The notes under the pieces were generated by a model that saw nothing but the letters and a program-made list of their open reading frames with translations, searched no databases and was not told the origin of the DNA. Below are positions 24,421-36,060 of a stretch of 64,000 nucleotides of DNA, piece by piece. The DNA is from Ulota crispa. Its lineage: Eukaryota > Streptophyta > Bryopsida > Orthotrichales > Orthotrichaceae. The stretch is taken from positions 21,618,358 through 21,682,357 of the forward strand of contig OY987244.1 of the NCBI GenBank assembly GCA_963920765.1. Direction: 5' to 3'. Made by a program: the position numbers and the translations under genes. How positions within the stretch are numbered: position 1 is the first letter of the stretch; each line of letters begins with the position of its first letter.

Positions 24421-26542
24421 AGATTAGAGCCTTTGGCACCTCATTCCATTTGGCACCTCATTTGAGGCCACTTAGAACTTGGGGTTAGTTAAAGCATGTT
24501 ACTTCCCTGACTTGGCATTCTTTGTCAAGTCAAGTCTTGTGAGGTGTTTTTGAGAGAGAGTATGCTTGTTATGTTTTCTTGAGTTTTATACTATCTTTCA
24601 CGGTTTTCCTTGCACTCTTGGATTCTCCCGTGAGTAAAGTGAGAAGTAGTTTGATTGACGCTTAAGTGTTTAGATTTCATATCTTATCACTTGGCAAAAA
24701 ATCTGCCTTTTTCTTTTGTTTTTCTTGAAATTTTTGTGGTTTTGCAAAATTTTGAGGGTTTCTAGTTTGTGTCCGAGTTCGAGTTTTTGGTTTCGGATTT
24801 GTGCTTTGCGTTGCTGGAGCTTGGTGTGAGCTTTGCCGGAGTACGGAGCGCCTGAGGTTGAGGTTCTAGACGGTGAGCTGGAGTTACTAGGTTTGGAGCG
24901 AAAGTTAGGATTTCTAAATCTTGTCGGCAGGGAGCAACGTTGAGGCCAAGCGGTCAAGCTTGAGCGGCGCCTGACAACGGGAGCTTGAAAATTAGGGTTC
25001 CGATGACGTGGTCGCCAACGTGCGTGGTCGAGCTGGGAGCGAGGGCGACGGTGGCCGAGAGCCGGACCAAGCCAGCAAGACGAAGGCGATGGAGAATTAG
25101 GGTTTCAGTTCCGGGAGGAGGTCTTGGTGACAGCACGTTGGAGCAAGAACCGAAAGCAGGCGACGAGCAGAAGGCGATGGTGATCGGGAGCCGCGAGCCA
25201 GCAACGTCAAACGTGCACACAAAATTAGGGTTTCGGGGACCTGCGAGGGCGTTGAGTTTCGGGAGCTGCAGCGCCGGGGCCGAGCCAGCAAGGCGCCGGA
25301 GCGAGGCGAAGGAATCAGGGCGACGGGGAGCGGCGCAGGGCCAACAGAGACGGAGAAGACAACGACCAGCGCGGCAGGCGGAACGAGAGCCAGCAAAGTT
25401 GCGCGGAGCCGGCAGTCACAGGCGACAAACGTCGCGAGAGATTAGGGCTCAGTTTTGGAGGCTGACAGCGAGTGGGAAGGCACAACGGAGGCCAGGGCCG
25501 ACCAGGGCAGCAGCCCGGAGCAGCTCGCTCAGCCAGCGACGGAGCGGCGACCACCAGCTAGGGGAGCTAGGGTTTTGACCGCCTAGCTCCCATTTACTCC
25601 GTAACTTTCAGCAGAGGTTTTGGTGAACAGCCGTTACATCCAGCTCCGGCTAAGACTCCCATCTTCTTCCCCTTCCAGTTTTTCACCCACCACATCAGAG
25701 TTTGAGCTCAAAATTACATGCTGAAGCTCTTGAAAAATGTGGTTTAATTAAATCATAATAATATTTTGAAAGCAATCTATTGGATTTTCATCACCTAAAT
25801 TCCACAATCAGTTTTACAAAGAATTGTTAAATTTCTTGTGAAACTGGTGGACATTGGGTTTGGGGGCATTAGATTTGTAGGTCGTTGCATTCCATTTTGC
25901 TATTTACCGCCAACCGCATGCAAGTGCCGATTGTGTTAGTTTCATTTCTTTTCTATTTATATGTCGTTAGGTGATAGTTTTGGGCTGGAAAGATGAAGTC
26001 CATATGGATGACAATGTTGTCTAACATGCAATCTTTTGACGGAGTGGCGGTAATCTCTTAGGGAAGCGGCTAAGGATTAACACGTTTTGATCTTTGTTGT
26101 GGAACGACGTGGTCCGTTTTTTAGTTATTGTTGGCTGGTTGTGCAGGTTTCTTTTCTACTTATCTATTGTTTGGAGAAGAAGATCCAAGATTTGTGTTTT
26201 GGATTCTGTCTTTTGGTACCTTCTCCGTTTGTGGACATTGTCCCGTTTTGTGTTTGTTGGGGGTGAGCATATTGTGGGAGTGAGGTCGGGTTGATTGCCG
26301 ACAAGACTTTTTTGTATGTGTTGGACTTGTGTTTACTGGATGTTATTACCAATAAACCACATAGTTTGATAATGATTGTAGGTCAGGTTGTCCTAAGCCT
26401 ATAGATAATTGCAGGTTGCTCTAAATCTGTAAATAGTTGCAGATACTTAGGTAGTCAGTTTATGGTGGAGATTAGGAGCTGATATTATCGATCTCTCTCA
26501 CCACATTACTTGGAGGGTGACCACTCTAAAGACTTTTGATTA
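24421..26542. other. probable LTR/leader region of the inserted gypsy element, with a GC-rich block
   Basis: Between the array and the first gag-like frame is an abrupt GC-rich block (24780-25580) with several copies of an ATTAGGGTTTC word (near 24990, 25096, 25225 and, in shorter form, 25441 and 25560) and repeated AAGGCGATGG/GAGCCAGCAA phrases. Long frames in this block (for example 24985-25578) are Arg/Ala/Gly-rich and look compositional rather than coding. Retrotransposon LTRs and leaders often have such content, but no TG..CA boundaries or primer-binding site could be fixed. It is part of the inserted material because it lies inside the CACTA element. Confidence 0.35.
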
Positions 26543-27856
26543 GTGGTAGATACAAAAGAAGTTTTTCAGTTTCATTTGGTATTAAATATTATTAATGGAT
26601 TTCGGGTCTTAAGTGTAGGCACGTTTGACGAGATGGAAGACGATCATCGCGGTTTGGTGCGTGATTGTTTTTCAGGACAAGCAGGGGGGATTTTCCTTCC
26701 TGATTGGAGGCTTCGCTTTCGTACATGGATGAAGGAAAAGCGTCAAAGGTCATTAAATTTTAACGACTGGTTTACTTTTGAACTTTTACCTCAGCATTTG
26801 AAATTTGAAGCCTTTTAGACCTATGAATAGTAGACTCATACTTACCAGCTTGAGCTTTTAGAGGTGTAGTTTTACTAAAAGACGCGAGAAGAATTTGTTT
26901 CAACTTTCAAGGATGGCGTGGTAGTTGCTTTTGTCTGATCATTTGTGAAGGTAGAGAAAAAACCTAGCGAGAGTAATGAATGAACTTCTAAAGATCTTAA
27001 AGATAAAATAATAGCCTTGAGACTTAGAACAGAGAACGCTACACCAGCTATCATATCGTGCATGGCACAGGCTATTCAGGCGGCACTAGCCTCAATGGGT
27101 CCTCCATCTCGATTTGATTCACTAGCGTAGTTTATTACGCATTTGGAGATAAAATATGACGGATTCTGTTATGATCAGATTTAGCGTATTTAAGATTTTT
27201 GGAAGGAAAAAGAAGATATGTCACGCACTATGTACATTTGTTTGGCACGGTTTGTTATCAAGTTTGGTAGAGTTTTTACTGAAAGTCAGTTTGTGAAGAT
27301 CTCATTATTAAAGATCAACAAGCGATTGCTGGATTTAGCATCCCCTCAAATTATCCTTGATTATGAGGATATGATTACTTTAGTCCAAGCTTTTGCTATG
27401 GTTGAGAGGTGTGACCGGGCACTTTATCATCATGATGCTATGGATATGGTTTCTTCCATGACAAATTCTTTTAAATCTAAAAAAATCTTTGCTATCACTA
27501 GCAATCTAGCAGATATTAAGTCAAAGAAGATCATACATTGTTAAAAATGTGAACAAAATGGACATGCCAAAAAATATTGCCCAGAGAAACCCAAAATTCC
27601 TTCTTAGTCATTCAAGGCTACTAAAAATGAAGAAGTGAAAGGTGAAGCTAAGGCCAAGAAAAAAGCTTTAAAGTACAATCATTGTGGTGGCACTAACCAT
27701 GATGAAGATCACTACTTTCAGCTTTATCCTAAAATGAAGTCAGCTACTTTTGTGACTGTTAGGTCACAAAGAGAAAAGACCTTTGAGGCCAAGGTAGCAG
27801 AGTTGAAGCAGAAGCTCAAGATCTTTGTTTCATTGGCTCAAACTTCTGACTCTTGA
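26543..27856 (+). pseudogene. gypsy gag remnant with CCHC zinc knuckle
   Basis: The frame at 26543-26818 includes DWRLRFRTWMKEKRQRSLNF. It continues past several stops to 27218-27544, which includes FVIKFGRVFTESQFVKISLL. A zinc knuckle of the form C-X2-C-X4-H-X4-C follows at about 27537-27580 (KCEQNGHAKKYC), with one of the X2 positions now a stop codon. A Lys-rich segment and a second Cys/His-containing stretch (KYNHCGGTNHDEDHYF) follow to 27856. These are capsid/nucleocapsid remains. Confidence 0.7.
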
Positions 27857-28390
27857 ACATCTCCTAAGAAGACAGCTCGTTATTTTAGCTTTAAACATTA
27901 CATCTTTGACGCATCTGGAGAGCTAAGAACTGCAGCTGCTACCCAATCCCAGACTACTAAAGGATTAGTTGTTTCTCCAGTGCCAGATGTCACGGCTGTC
28001 TTATATGCACGCTATAGTAGTTCTACTAATTCCATTGGCTAGGCACGCAAACCATTATCTTTTAGTTTAGCTGATGTTGTTGCTATGGGCAAACGCCAAG
28101 TTGTTGCACTCCCACATCTTGGAGGTTCTGCATCACCTGATTTACTGCAAACTATGGTTTCCAAAATTATATAGATGCTAATATTTTTTGACTCAGAGTT
28201 GATGGCACCTAGTTTCCAGGCCTCTGAGGTCTTTTATATGGTGGGACATGTTTTAGAAAGAAAGGCAAATATGCCATCTCTTCAGATTTCTCAGGCTGTT
28301 GCCGAGACCTTTTTAGTTCATGATTCAAAAGCTTAAGCAAAGCTACGTGCTAAGCTTGCAGCTGAAACTATTCCAGCATTTGGCGAGCAT

Positions 28391-28890
28391 GTGGATAGCT
28401 ACATACCGCATCATTCTTCTATAGATGTGCCTCGAGCTGCGGGAGTAGCTTATCTTGCAGATATTTTAGCAAGATCTGCTAAAGAGCGACAGGCAATATA
28501 CCCAAGTGTTGTTCATTTGGTAAACGAGAATGGGGTGTTTGTGGTTTTACGTGGTGGAGAGCAAGGGCATCAAGCTACTCCACTTAGAGTGATAATAGAC
28601 TCAGGTGCCTAGCTAGTTATGATTGGCAAACATTTGGTTACAGAATTTGGCTTGATTGCTAAGTACTTAGAGCCTTGTCCTTTCACTATTATTACTTCAG
28701 TTGGGGGCACAAAGCATGCTACTGGCTACACTAAAGAGCTTCTATAGCTGATTTTTTGAGTGGGTGGAAAACTTACTTATTTTCATTTTTCTTTGAGATG
28801 CATTGTCATTGATGCTATCAACTATGATATCTTAGTTGGTCAGCAAGTGCTTTACCCTCTTGATTTTGGTATAGATAACTAAACCAAAAA
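28391..28890 (+). pseudogene. gypsy aspartic protease remnant
   Basis: The hallmark IIDSGA occurs at the end of the frame 28391-28612 (PLRVIIDSGA), directly followed by a TAG and then LVMIGKHLVTEFGL in the same frame. About 70 residues later INYDILVGQQVLYPLDF matches the second conserved strand of retropepsins (the family's ILG-like motif). The catalytic Asp is present but the frame has several stops. Confidence 0.75.
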
Positions 28891-30459
28891 AGCGTGGATT
28901 CGACCAGGAGGATTTTTTGGTAATGGCCAAAAGGAATTGATTCCAGTGGCATTTGCAGCATTGACTATGTTTATGACTGCTAATAGTATGTTTAAATGTT
29001 TGACACCTTTGGAGAGCCTTCCATTTGGTTCTTCATTTTTAGAAGAGACCTTGGCATTTGCTGCAGCATTTCCAAAGAATCGATGAAAGTCGCCGATTTT
29101 AGTGGCTACACTTTGGCATTCCAAGGATGCATTGCCACCTTAGACCAACCGTCAAGAACTGTCCCGACAATGTAGAGACACTACAGTTTCTGTACCTTAT
29201 GACTTTTTGGCTTCTACCTCCATTAGCTCTGTATTTGGACTATCTATTTATTGGCGTCTATCTCTAGATAGTATCAGTTTTGTAGAGCTTTTTAAAGACA
29301 TTGGCATTGGGCTGGTAGCCAGTTTAGAGGCTGAGCTCATGGTTTGCCAATACATTCACATTGATAATAGTTATGTGTATACCAAAACAGCTCGACACCA
29401 TCTTCAAAGGTTGATGTCTCAGTTTTTTAAGTAATTGCCTCCATCATCCATTCATGGATGTTTTGGCCACCTTCCTAGAGACGTTACATTTATTAGTGAT
29501 GAGGATTTGAGGAGGTTAGGCCATATTGATTAGCATGTGACAAAATGGCCTTGCCAAGATCACTTACGAGCTGGTGTAGGTTAAAGGTTAGACGATCCAA
29601 AATTTAGTTTTTTTATGGAATTGGTGAGGATTATACATTGGTGATATAATCATCAAACCACTCCTCCTGGATATATTTTTGAGAATATACTTTTGTTGAA
29701 TGGTGAGCGGCCAAAGATGATGGAGGATGGCCATTATAGTTGTCAAATTCTTGGCCTTCCAACCTTTGTAGATGCCGCAGCATTGGGATTATTTGCCCAT
29801 CGACCTTGTTGGCTTTGAACCAATACAATGTCACATTCCATATTGGCTCAGGCCTTTTCACATATTATTATACATTCATGACGTGTAGTGAAGGAAATTT
29901 TAGATGACCACATGGAACCTTTGGCTGTGACCAAAGATGATTTATTTTTCTTTGCATTAGTCAACAAAGTTGAAAAGCCTTGTGGCGCATTACCAACTTT
30001 CGTTACATATCCTAAGTTCTTTGCATTCCGAACACATGAACCTGGCATGGTGTAGGATTCTCACAGTCACACTTATAAGAAATTCAATACGGATGAGCAA
30101 GAGTGTGCCATGGGTTTTTTTACCGGCACTACAGCAACTCATGATCTCACTGAAGGTCAACAACGTTTTTATTGGGTCAAATTATTGATCTTTATACCAT
30201 GGTTTGGACTGTTGGCATTTGTTTTGCTGTTGAGCACCAACATGGCCATTTTTTTACTCTGAGGGCAGGGGACAATAGTCGAAGGACAACAGGAATATCA
30301 ATTGCTATAGTTGGAGAGGATTCTGAGCATCATTTTCATTTATAGTGACAAGCTTTGGATGAGCTTCAAGCTTAAAAAGCCTTTGCTATTTTAGCCTTAA
30401 GTGGCAATGCTAGGAGCAGTGATATTGTCCATCCCTCTACTAATTAGCAACCATAGGTT

Positions 30460-31960
30460 GTGTTTACATCTGGTGGTGGTTTTTTAATAGAGAAGACTAC
30501 TACGGAGTTTGATGATTGGCCTTTGAGTTTAGATCATCATCTTACAGATGTTGAGGCACATGGAGTGCGAGCATTTATCCATTTGTACCGGAGTTGCTTT
30601 GCTTTTAATCTTCACAATTTGAAGGATTATAAAGGCAAGCCCATTCACATTCAGCTTGAGGATGATCATCCGATCCTCAGACGTTCTTACAAAGTAAGCA
30701 GTTTTGACAGAACTGGTATTCAAGTCCGATGTCATGAGCTTTTAGCCACAAGTTTAATTGAGTTATTCAATGGCAAGTACACTAATATTACAATGATGCC
30801 TTCTAAAAAGAATATCTTTGGAAATTGGACTAAAAAGAGGATGTGTGGAGATTACCGTCCGGTCAATAAAAAGATCAAATTAGACTAATATCTTATGCTA
30901 ACGCCAGAGAAGTTTTTTGATACACGGAGATCAGCTCAAATCTTTAGTATATTGGATTTGAGATCTGAATATCACCAGTTGCCATTACGGTTGGAAGATT
31001 GTATGAAGACCGCATTTTAGAGAGTGGATCATGATGGTAGAAATTTACTCTATCATTGGAAGTTTCTTTTATTTGATCTCAAAAACACATCTACTGAATT
31101 TTAAAGGATGATGGACCATATTTTGACTACATTGTCATTTGCTTGGTGCTATATTAATGATGTTATTATCTTTAGTAATTCAACTCAGGAGCATGTAAAG
31201 CATTTGTAAGCCGTTTTTGAGCGGTTGCGTGAGTGGAGATTGCGCTTGTATCTTGGCAAGTGCAAATTTTTCCATAACCGGCTGTTGTATTTGGAGCACA
31301 TGATAGTTCTATGAGGACTTGGCGTATAGTAGGTAAAGGTAGATGCTTTTCAAAAGCTTCCAACACCTTGTGATATTTTAAGGTTGTGTGCATTTCTTGA
31401 TTTAGCGAATTATTATCGCTGCTTTGTCAAAAACTTCAGCTTGATTGCCAAGCCTTCGACTATGCTCACTGGCAAAGACTAGATTTGAACATGGAGGCGT
31501 GAGCAGTAGTTGGCTTTTGACACGTTGAAACAAAAGTTGGGCTCAACACCTGTGTTTTGACGTCCCGATGTTACTAGGCCTTTCCAACTACACACAAATT
31601 GGATTGCAGTGGGATTAAGTGCAGTTTTGACTCAGAAAGATGATGTAGGACAAGAGTATGTTATTGCTTTTGCTTCAAGGAATAATAACTTAGCAGAATC
31701 CAACTATTTGTCTTATGAGAGAGAAGTTTTAGCTGCGGTATGGCCATTTCACATTTTCAGCCTTACCTATATATATAGCGGTTTATATTGGTAACAGATC
31801 ATCAACTTTTAAAGTGGCTTACGAAGTTAAATAAACTCACTGGCAAGCTTGCTAGGTGGATTCTACTACTTCAAGAGTACAACTTTGAGGTTGTTCATTA
31901 AGTTGGTATCACTAACTTAGATGCGGATGGACTTTCTCGCAATCTAAGTTCCTCTAATGA
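30460..31960 (+). pseudogene. gypsy reverse transcriptase and RNase H remnant
   Basis: After KRMCGDYRPVNKKIKLD come ILDLRSEYHQLPLRLED, WKFLLFDLKNTSTEF and CYINDVIIFSNSTQEHVKHL. The catalytic Y-x-D-D box reads Y-I-N-D, so the first of its two aspartates is Asn. RNase H follows at 31609-31960 (GLSAVLTQKDD, IAFASRNNNLAESNYLSYER, EVLAAVW, then VTDHQLLKWL-like and ILLLQEYNFEVVH segments). In-frame stops are mostly TAG. The enzyme cannot be active. Confidence 0.85.
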
Positions 31961-32033
31961 GGATTTGACTGGTGCTAGATGACATGGGAATTGCAACAGG
32001 GAAGCAGTTCTTAGCTGGCACGCAGTTGCTTAT

Positions 32034-32830
32034 TTGATTTTGATGTCGAGCTTTGCTACTGAGGCGACTGATTTAGGTTTGAATAATAAGCTTGATAAGT
32101 CTCAAAGTATTGGATATGTATGGAAAGACTTAATGGTCTTGCACAAACTTCAGCATAGATCCTTTCCTTTGGATATTTTTACCATGGAGCAAGACAGAGT
32201 TTATCATCAAATGGCAAGGTTCTTTTGGGATAACAGCTTGTTGATTCGAGTTTAGCTGGATGGAGCTAGACGCATAGTTCTTAGGTTGGATTAGAGAGCT
32301 TCTTTGATACGGCAAGTGCATGAGGAACTTGGTCATTTTGGAATGCACAAGACGCATTCTATGTTGCGCAACCAATATTGATGGACTAGCATGTATCGGC
32401 AAGTTTCCACCTATATTTTTTTTTGTGAGGTGTGTGATTGAGTGAGATCAAATTTTAACACCTTATCACCACAGTTGAGGCCTTTACATATCATGGATTT
32501 AGGTTATCGTTGGTTTTTAGATTTTACCAGGCCACTTGTTGTCACTCCATGTGGAGCCAAATATGTATTGGTGATAGTAGAGCATTTTAGCAAATGGATT
32601 GAATTGGTTGCTTGCCTCAAAATTTTTCAGAATTGGCAGCTATGGCTTTTCTAAACCAAGTATTGGCACGCTTTAGAGCACTAGCTAAAGTCTTGACACA
32701 TCAAGGCTGAGAGTTTCTCGGGGCTTTTGAGATTCTATGCACCAAGGCTTTGATTAATCACCGCACCACCTCTAGAGATCACCTTGAGGCAGATGGTTTG
32801 GCTGAACGGTGTCCTGATGGAGATATCTCC
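32034..32830 (+). pseudogene. gypsy integrase, N-terminal and catalytic core, truncated
   Basis: The HHCC zinc domain is visible as HEELGHFGMHKTHSML with CEVCD further on (32310-32440). The core begins WFLDFTRPLVVTPCGAKYVL and VIVEHFSKWIE. The segment that should carry the second catalytic Asp reads THQG, then a stop, then EFLG (about 32695-32722), so that Asp is His. The sequence runs on to HRTTSRDHLEADGLAERC and stops matching near 32820, where foreign DNA begins. The pol reading resumes near 35413. Confidence 0.8.
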
Positions 32831-32879
32831 ATCATGTAGATACTCGTTACTTATTTATGTTTGTATTAATTTCAATAAA

Positions 32880-33180
32880 TCAACAGTAGTGGCAAAAAGG
32901 GTGGTCGTAGTGAGGACCACGGTTTGGTGGCAGCGCAGCAGCCATAAATTCTAGTGCGCAGCGCCGTCTTGTCACATGCACAGCTCAGGAGGATAGGTAG
33001 CGGGTTGGCTGGGCCAATTTCCTGCCTCACTAGCTGCCAAGCCGTGAATCGCCATCACCGCTCAACGAGTCCGATGGGATTTGAACCCAGACCGACGAGC
33101 GGCCAGAAACAACCGCTTCTCCAGACAACCAAGTTCACGATTTGGCGACTGAAGACAAGCGTTTGACGCTATTATATGTT
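32880..33180 (-). mobile_element. possible tRNA-derived SINE
   Basis: A sharply bounded GC-richer block. On the minus strand it has a perfect internal Pol III box B (GGTTCAAATCC, 33077-33087) and, 33 bp upstream, a near-match to box A (TGGTTGTCTGG, 33121-33131). The spacing fits a tRNA-like promoter. There is no folded tRNA cloverleaf, and the rest extends about 200 bp downstream as SINE bodies do. No target duplication or A/T tail was recognised. Confidence 0.4.
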
Positions 33181-33671
33181 TGCAAGGGCACGTGGCCACT
33201 TTACGATGATGTTTATTTTGTAATTTAATCATTTTCATATGTTTATCTAGATGTTTTGGAAGGCTCATATATTTTGCCTTTATTTGAATAAAAATACTAA
33301 GGGTTTAGAAGTTAATAGGAAAGGTATGAAAGGAAAAAGGGTTTGACATCTATGGTGGGGTTAGGATAGAGAGGGGCATGGGCTGATGTGCTTTACTTCC
33401 CTACTTTAGATAGGGTCAAAATTATGGAAGAAAGATTCCTTAGTTGTTGGAAGTTAGTGTATGAGTGTTGGTGAGAAGAAGGGAAAAATCCCAAAACTTT
33501 GATGTGAGAGATTTTTTTGTGTATACATGATTTTGAATTAAAATTCAAGGAGGTTGTTTCTTGTGTGATTACCTTTCAAAAATGAGTTTGCAAGTTTGAT
33601 TTGGAGTTGTGATGCAAATGTTATGAGTGTTTGAATTTTAAAATAAAAAAGCCAAACTATGAAGAAAGGCT
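33181..33671. other. non-coding DNA inside the interrupted gypsy integrase
   Basis: AT-rich, no ORF of note. It leads into the 180-bp repeats and may be the first part of an LTR-like unit. Confidence 0.4.
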
Positions 33672-34270
33672 GAGACTTTGATAAGCCATAACTTATGATC
33701 TGTATATCATTTTGCAACAAGATTTGAAGGGAGTGTTTACCTTAATCTTGGCTTTCTAGTAAGTCTTTAAACTTGAGATTTGAAACTTGGACAAGAAAGT
33801 TATGGAGGTGTGAAGGTTTGGAGGTGGCTGCCAGTTTATCAGGAGAAGGCCGAGACTTTGAAGAGCTACAACTTTTGAACAGTATGAGATTTTCTTTTTA
33901 ATTTTTATGGAGTGATAGTTTATTGTCATAGCTATTTGAATTATTTTTAATCATTTCATTTGGAGTTTTATTAAAGAAATTATAGTGGGTAGAAGTTGGG
34001 GGTTTAGGTGCTCTTTAAAAAATTGAGACCCACACTTTGATTGACTAGAACTTTTGGACAAAGTTTTATTTTGAAGTGAAAATTTTATGGGTTGTAGCCA
34101 ATAATATCATCTTTCTAAATTGATATCACATTTTTATGGGTGATGTATGGAACAAAAGTTATAGAGATTTATACAGGCAGTGTTTAGTTTGTAAGGAGGA
34201 AGAAGAGCTTCTACTTTGAACTCGCATAACTTTTGGACTGTATCTTAGATTGAGTTGAAATTTGAAAGAA
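33672..34270. repeat. diverged ~180-bp tandem repeat, four units
   Basis: A phrase of the form ACTTTGA....CATAACTTTTGRNCNGTA followed by an ATTTTG-like word recurs at about 33676, 33856, 34035 and 34214, that is every 179-180 bp. The intervening sequence is diverged. Such repeats are seen within LTRs of some plant gypsy elements, so this may be a nested solo LTR. That is inference. Confidence 0.55.
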
Positions 34271-35412
34271 TGTTAGAAGGTTAGAAGAGCTTTTTAAATT
34301 GCTATTACACTTAGCATTTGAATCTTTGAGCCATCTGTGGCACTAGATAGAAGGTCGCTGCTTTTCTATGACTTGTTATTTGTGATTTCTCCGATTGTTT
34401 TTAATTAAAACATGAAGACTTGAAGACATGAAAACTTGAAGATCTGAAGATATGAAGATTTCAAGAGGAATGTCTTGGATTTATTTTTTATGTATGTGTG
34501 GGATGTGGCTTTGTTATTCCTAACCGGTTTTGGAGGCTCGTTTGTCAATTCATTTCCATTCTGTTTGTAAACCTTGTTGCGAGCAGTTTGGATTAAACCA
34601 AACTTAAACTCATTTATTGTCGTGGTGACAAAGTGAAATTGATCACCCACATAATCGAGACTTGCTCTGTTCTCACAATCTGGAGTTTTGACCAGCAGAT
34701 CGTGAATTTGATTTTAGGATCCCGTCATACGGACGGCAGCTTGTGTCTGCTGTCCCGATCTACCCGTCCCGTATCCAATGGGCTCTTACCCTACCTTGAC
34801 CCTTATACCCTTAGAGCCAGCCACAGAATAGGCCAACGGAAGAGTGAAGACTGAAAATTTGAAGAGAAGATTAAGATTGATGACGATTTTAGTTGGCAAC
34901 GCACAATCGCAGCAAGACACCCTGCGTGTTTCCAAGGCGCGCTCCTCTCAATCCAACAACGGGTTGTTTAAACAATTAAACGTAATTTACGCAAATATGG
35001 ATTGCTTTATGGAAACCTTTGGGATTGGGATATGATGTTGCCATGGATTGCCATGGATTATTATCATGGTTGTCTTCCTTGACACGATGACAACTCGATA
35101 AACTTGACGTCATAGACGGACATTAGTCCCTTTGTTCGTCTAATAGAGTCAATTTTTGATTCCAATCTTGATATATTAATGTTTCATAGTATTAAAGTAT
35201 CTCAATTCAATATACATTTATTAGATTCAACATTTTGGGTCAAATTTAAAATAGACTTTTCAAATTATCTCAGTTGTTAAATACGGCCTTATTAGACAAA
35301 GATGTCACTCATATTTGACATTTGTCATGCGCAACATCAGACGTCAGATAGACAACACAATGATCAAACTCCAAAGTCTGTCTAACAAGACAACCCTGGT
35401 TATTGTTTCAGT
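34271..35412. other. insertion-derived DNA inside the gypsy integrase, origin unclear
   Basis: Non-coding. Contains short GAAGACTTGAAGA-like direct repeats near 34410-34460 and AT-rich stretches. The pol reading frame resumes at about 35413, so 32830-35412 is inserted DNA of at least one further element, possibly with loss of some integrase codons. Confidence 0.45.
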
Positions 35413-36060
35413 AGACAAGCTTTTTTGGCCTCTTACAGCTTTTACCAGTTGCTCTATGGACGGAAGATTATTTTGCCTAGCTCCGTGCAGGAGAAACTGG
35501 CTTCAATTGTGGATTTAGATAGTCCAGATGTTTGGGTTCAATGCCTACATGATTGGACTGAGTTCTTCAAAAAGGCTATGCCTATGGCTTTGGAGAATTT
35601 ACACATAGCTCAGCATTAAAATTCTTTGCATTATATGCGCATTTGTAGCGGCGCTTATCGACCTCAGCTGCAAAGGTTCTCTCAAGGAAATTATGTGTAT
35701 TTGCAGCGTGAGGCGTCCACTACATTGGATGTCAGAGCATGATGTATCACTCTTCAAATGAATAACGTCTTATCTAGTGGCATTCTCTTGTTGAAAGGCA
35801 AAGATAGGCGAGAGTGTAGGGAGCATTCCAAAAATTGTGCCTCTTATCACTTGCACATTGACGGTACCGTGCAGTCGGAGTTGGTAGTGGCGCTAAAGGG
35901 ATTACCTTGTTTTGTTTGTGGAGAAAAAAAAAAGTGTGGCTACTATGCTTTTGTGTGACTAGTGCCAATGTGGTGGGCATATGACATGCTTAGTTCCGCT
36001 CTTGTTGACTCTGCCTCCAGAACATTAGATTTATCTTCGTTGTAGGAGATTTTCAGGCCA
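35413..36060 (+). pseudogene. gypsy integrase C-terminus followed by a PHD-finger-like motif
   Basis: The segment YQLLYGRKIILPSSVQEKLA (from 35438) is the usual post-core integrase sequence. It continues through LQRFSQGNYVYLQRE into a C-terminal region LKGKDRRECREHSKNCASYH. Then come zinc-ligand-like residues: C-F-V-C at 35908-35919, then in another frame C-x-x-C at 35954-35965 (one x is a TAG), H-M-T-C at 35978-35989, and a last Cys at 36041. This is the C4-H-C3 order of a PHD finger with one ligand position (now Tyr at 36032) missing and a frameshift between the first and second pairs. PHD fingers bind histone H3 tails. Here it would take the place that a chromodomain holds in chromoviruses. 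Confidence 0.6.

Noticed and set aside
24985..25578. 197-codon Arg/Ala-rich frame
   Set aside because: Composition-driven frame in a GC-rich repeat block with equally long frames on the other strand.
26543..32830. A recoded TAG codon (readthrough) in the retrotransposon
   Set aside because: TAA and TGA stops and frameshifts occur in the same frames and catalytic residues are lost, so decay explains the stops.
33070..33135. A tRNA gene on the minus strand
   Set aside because: Box A and B words are present but no acceptor stem, anticodon arm or proper ends can be folded; a SINE head is more likely.
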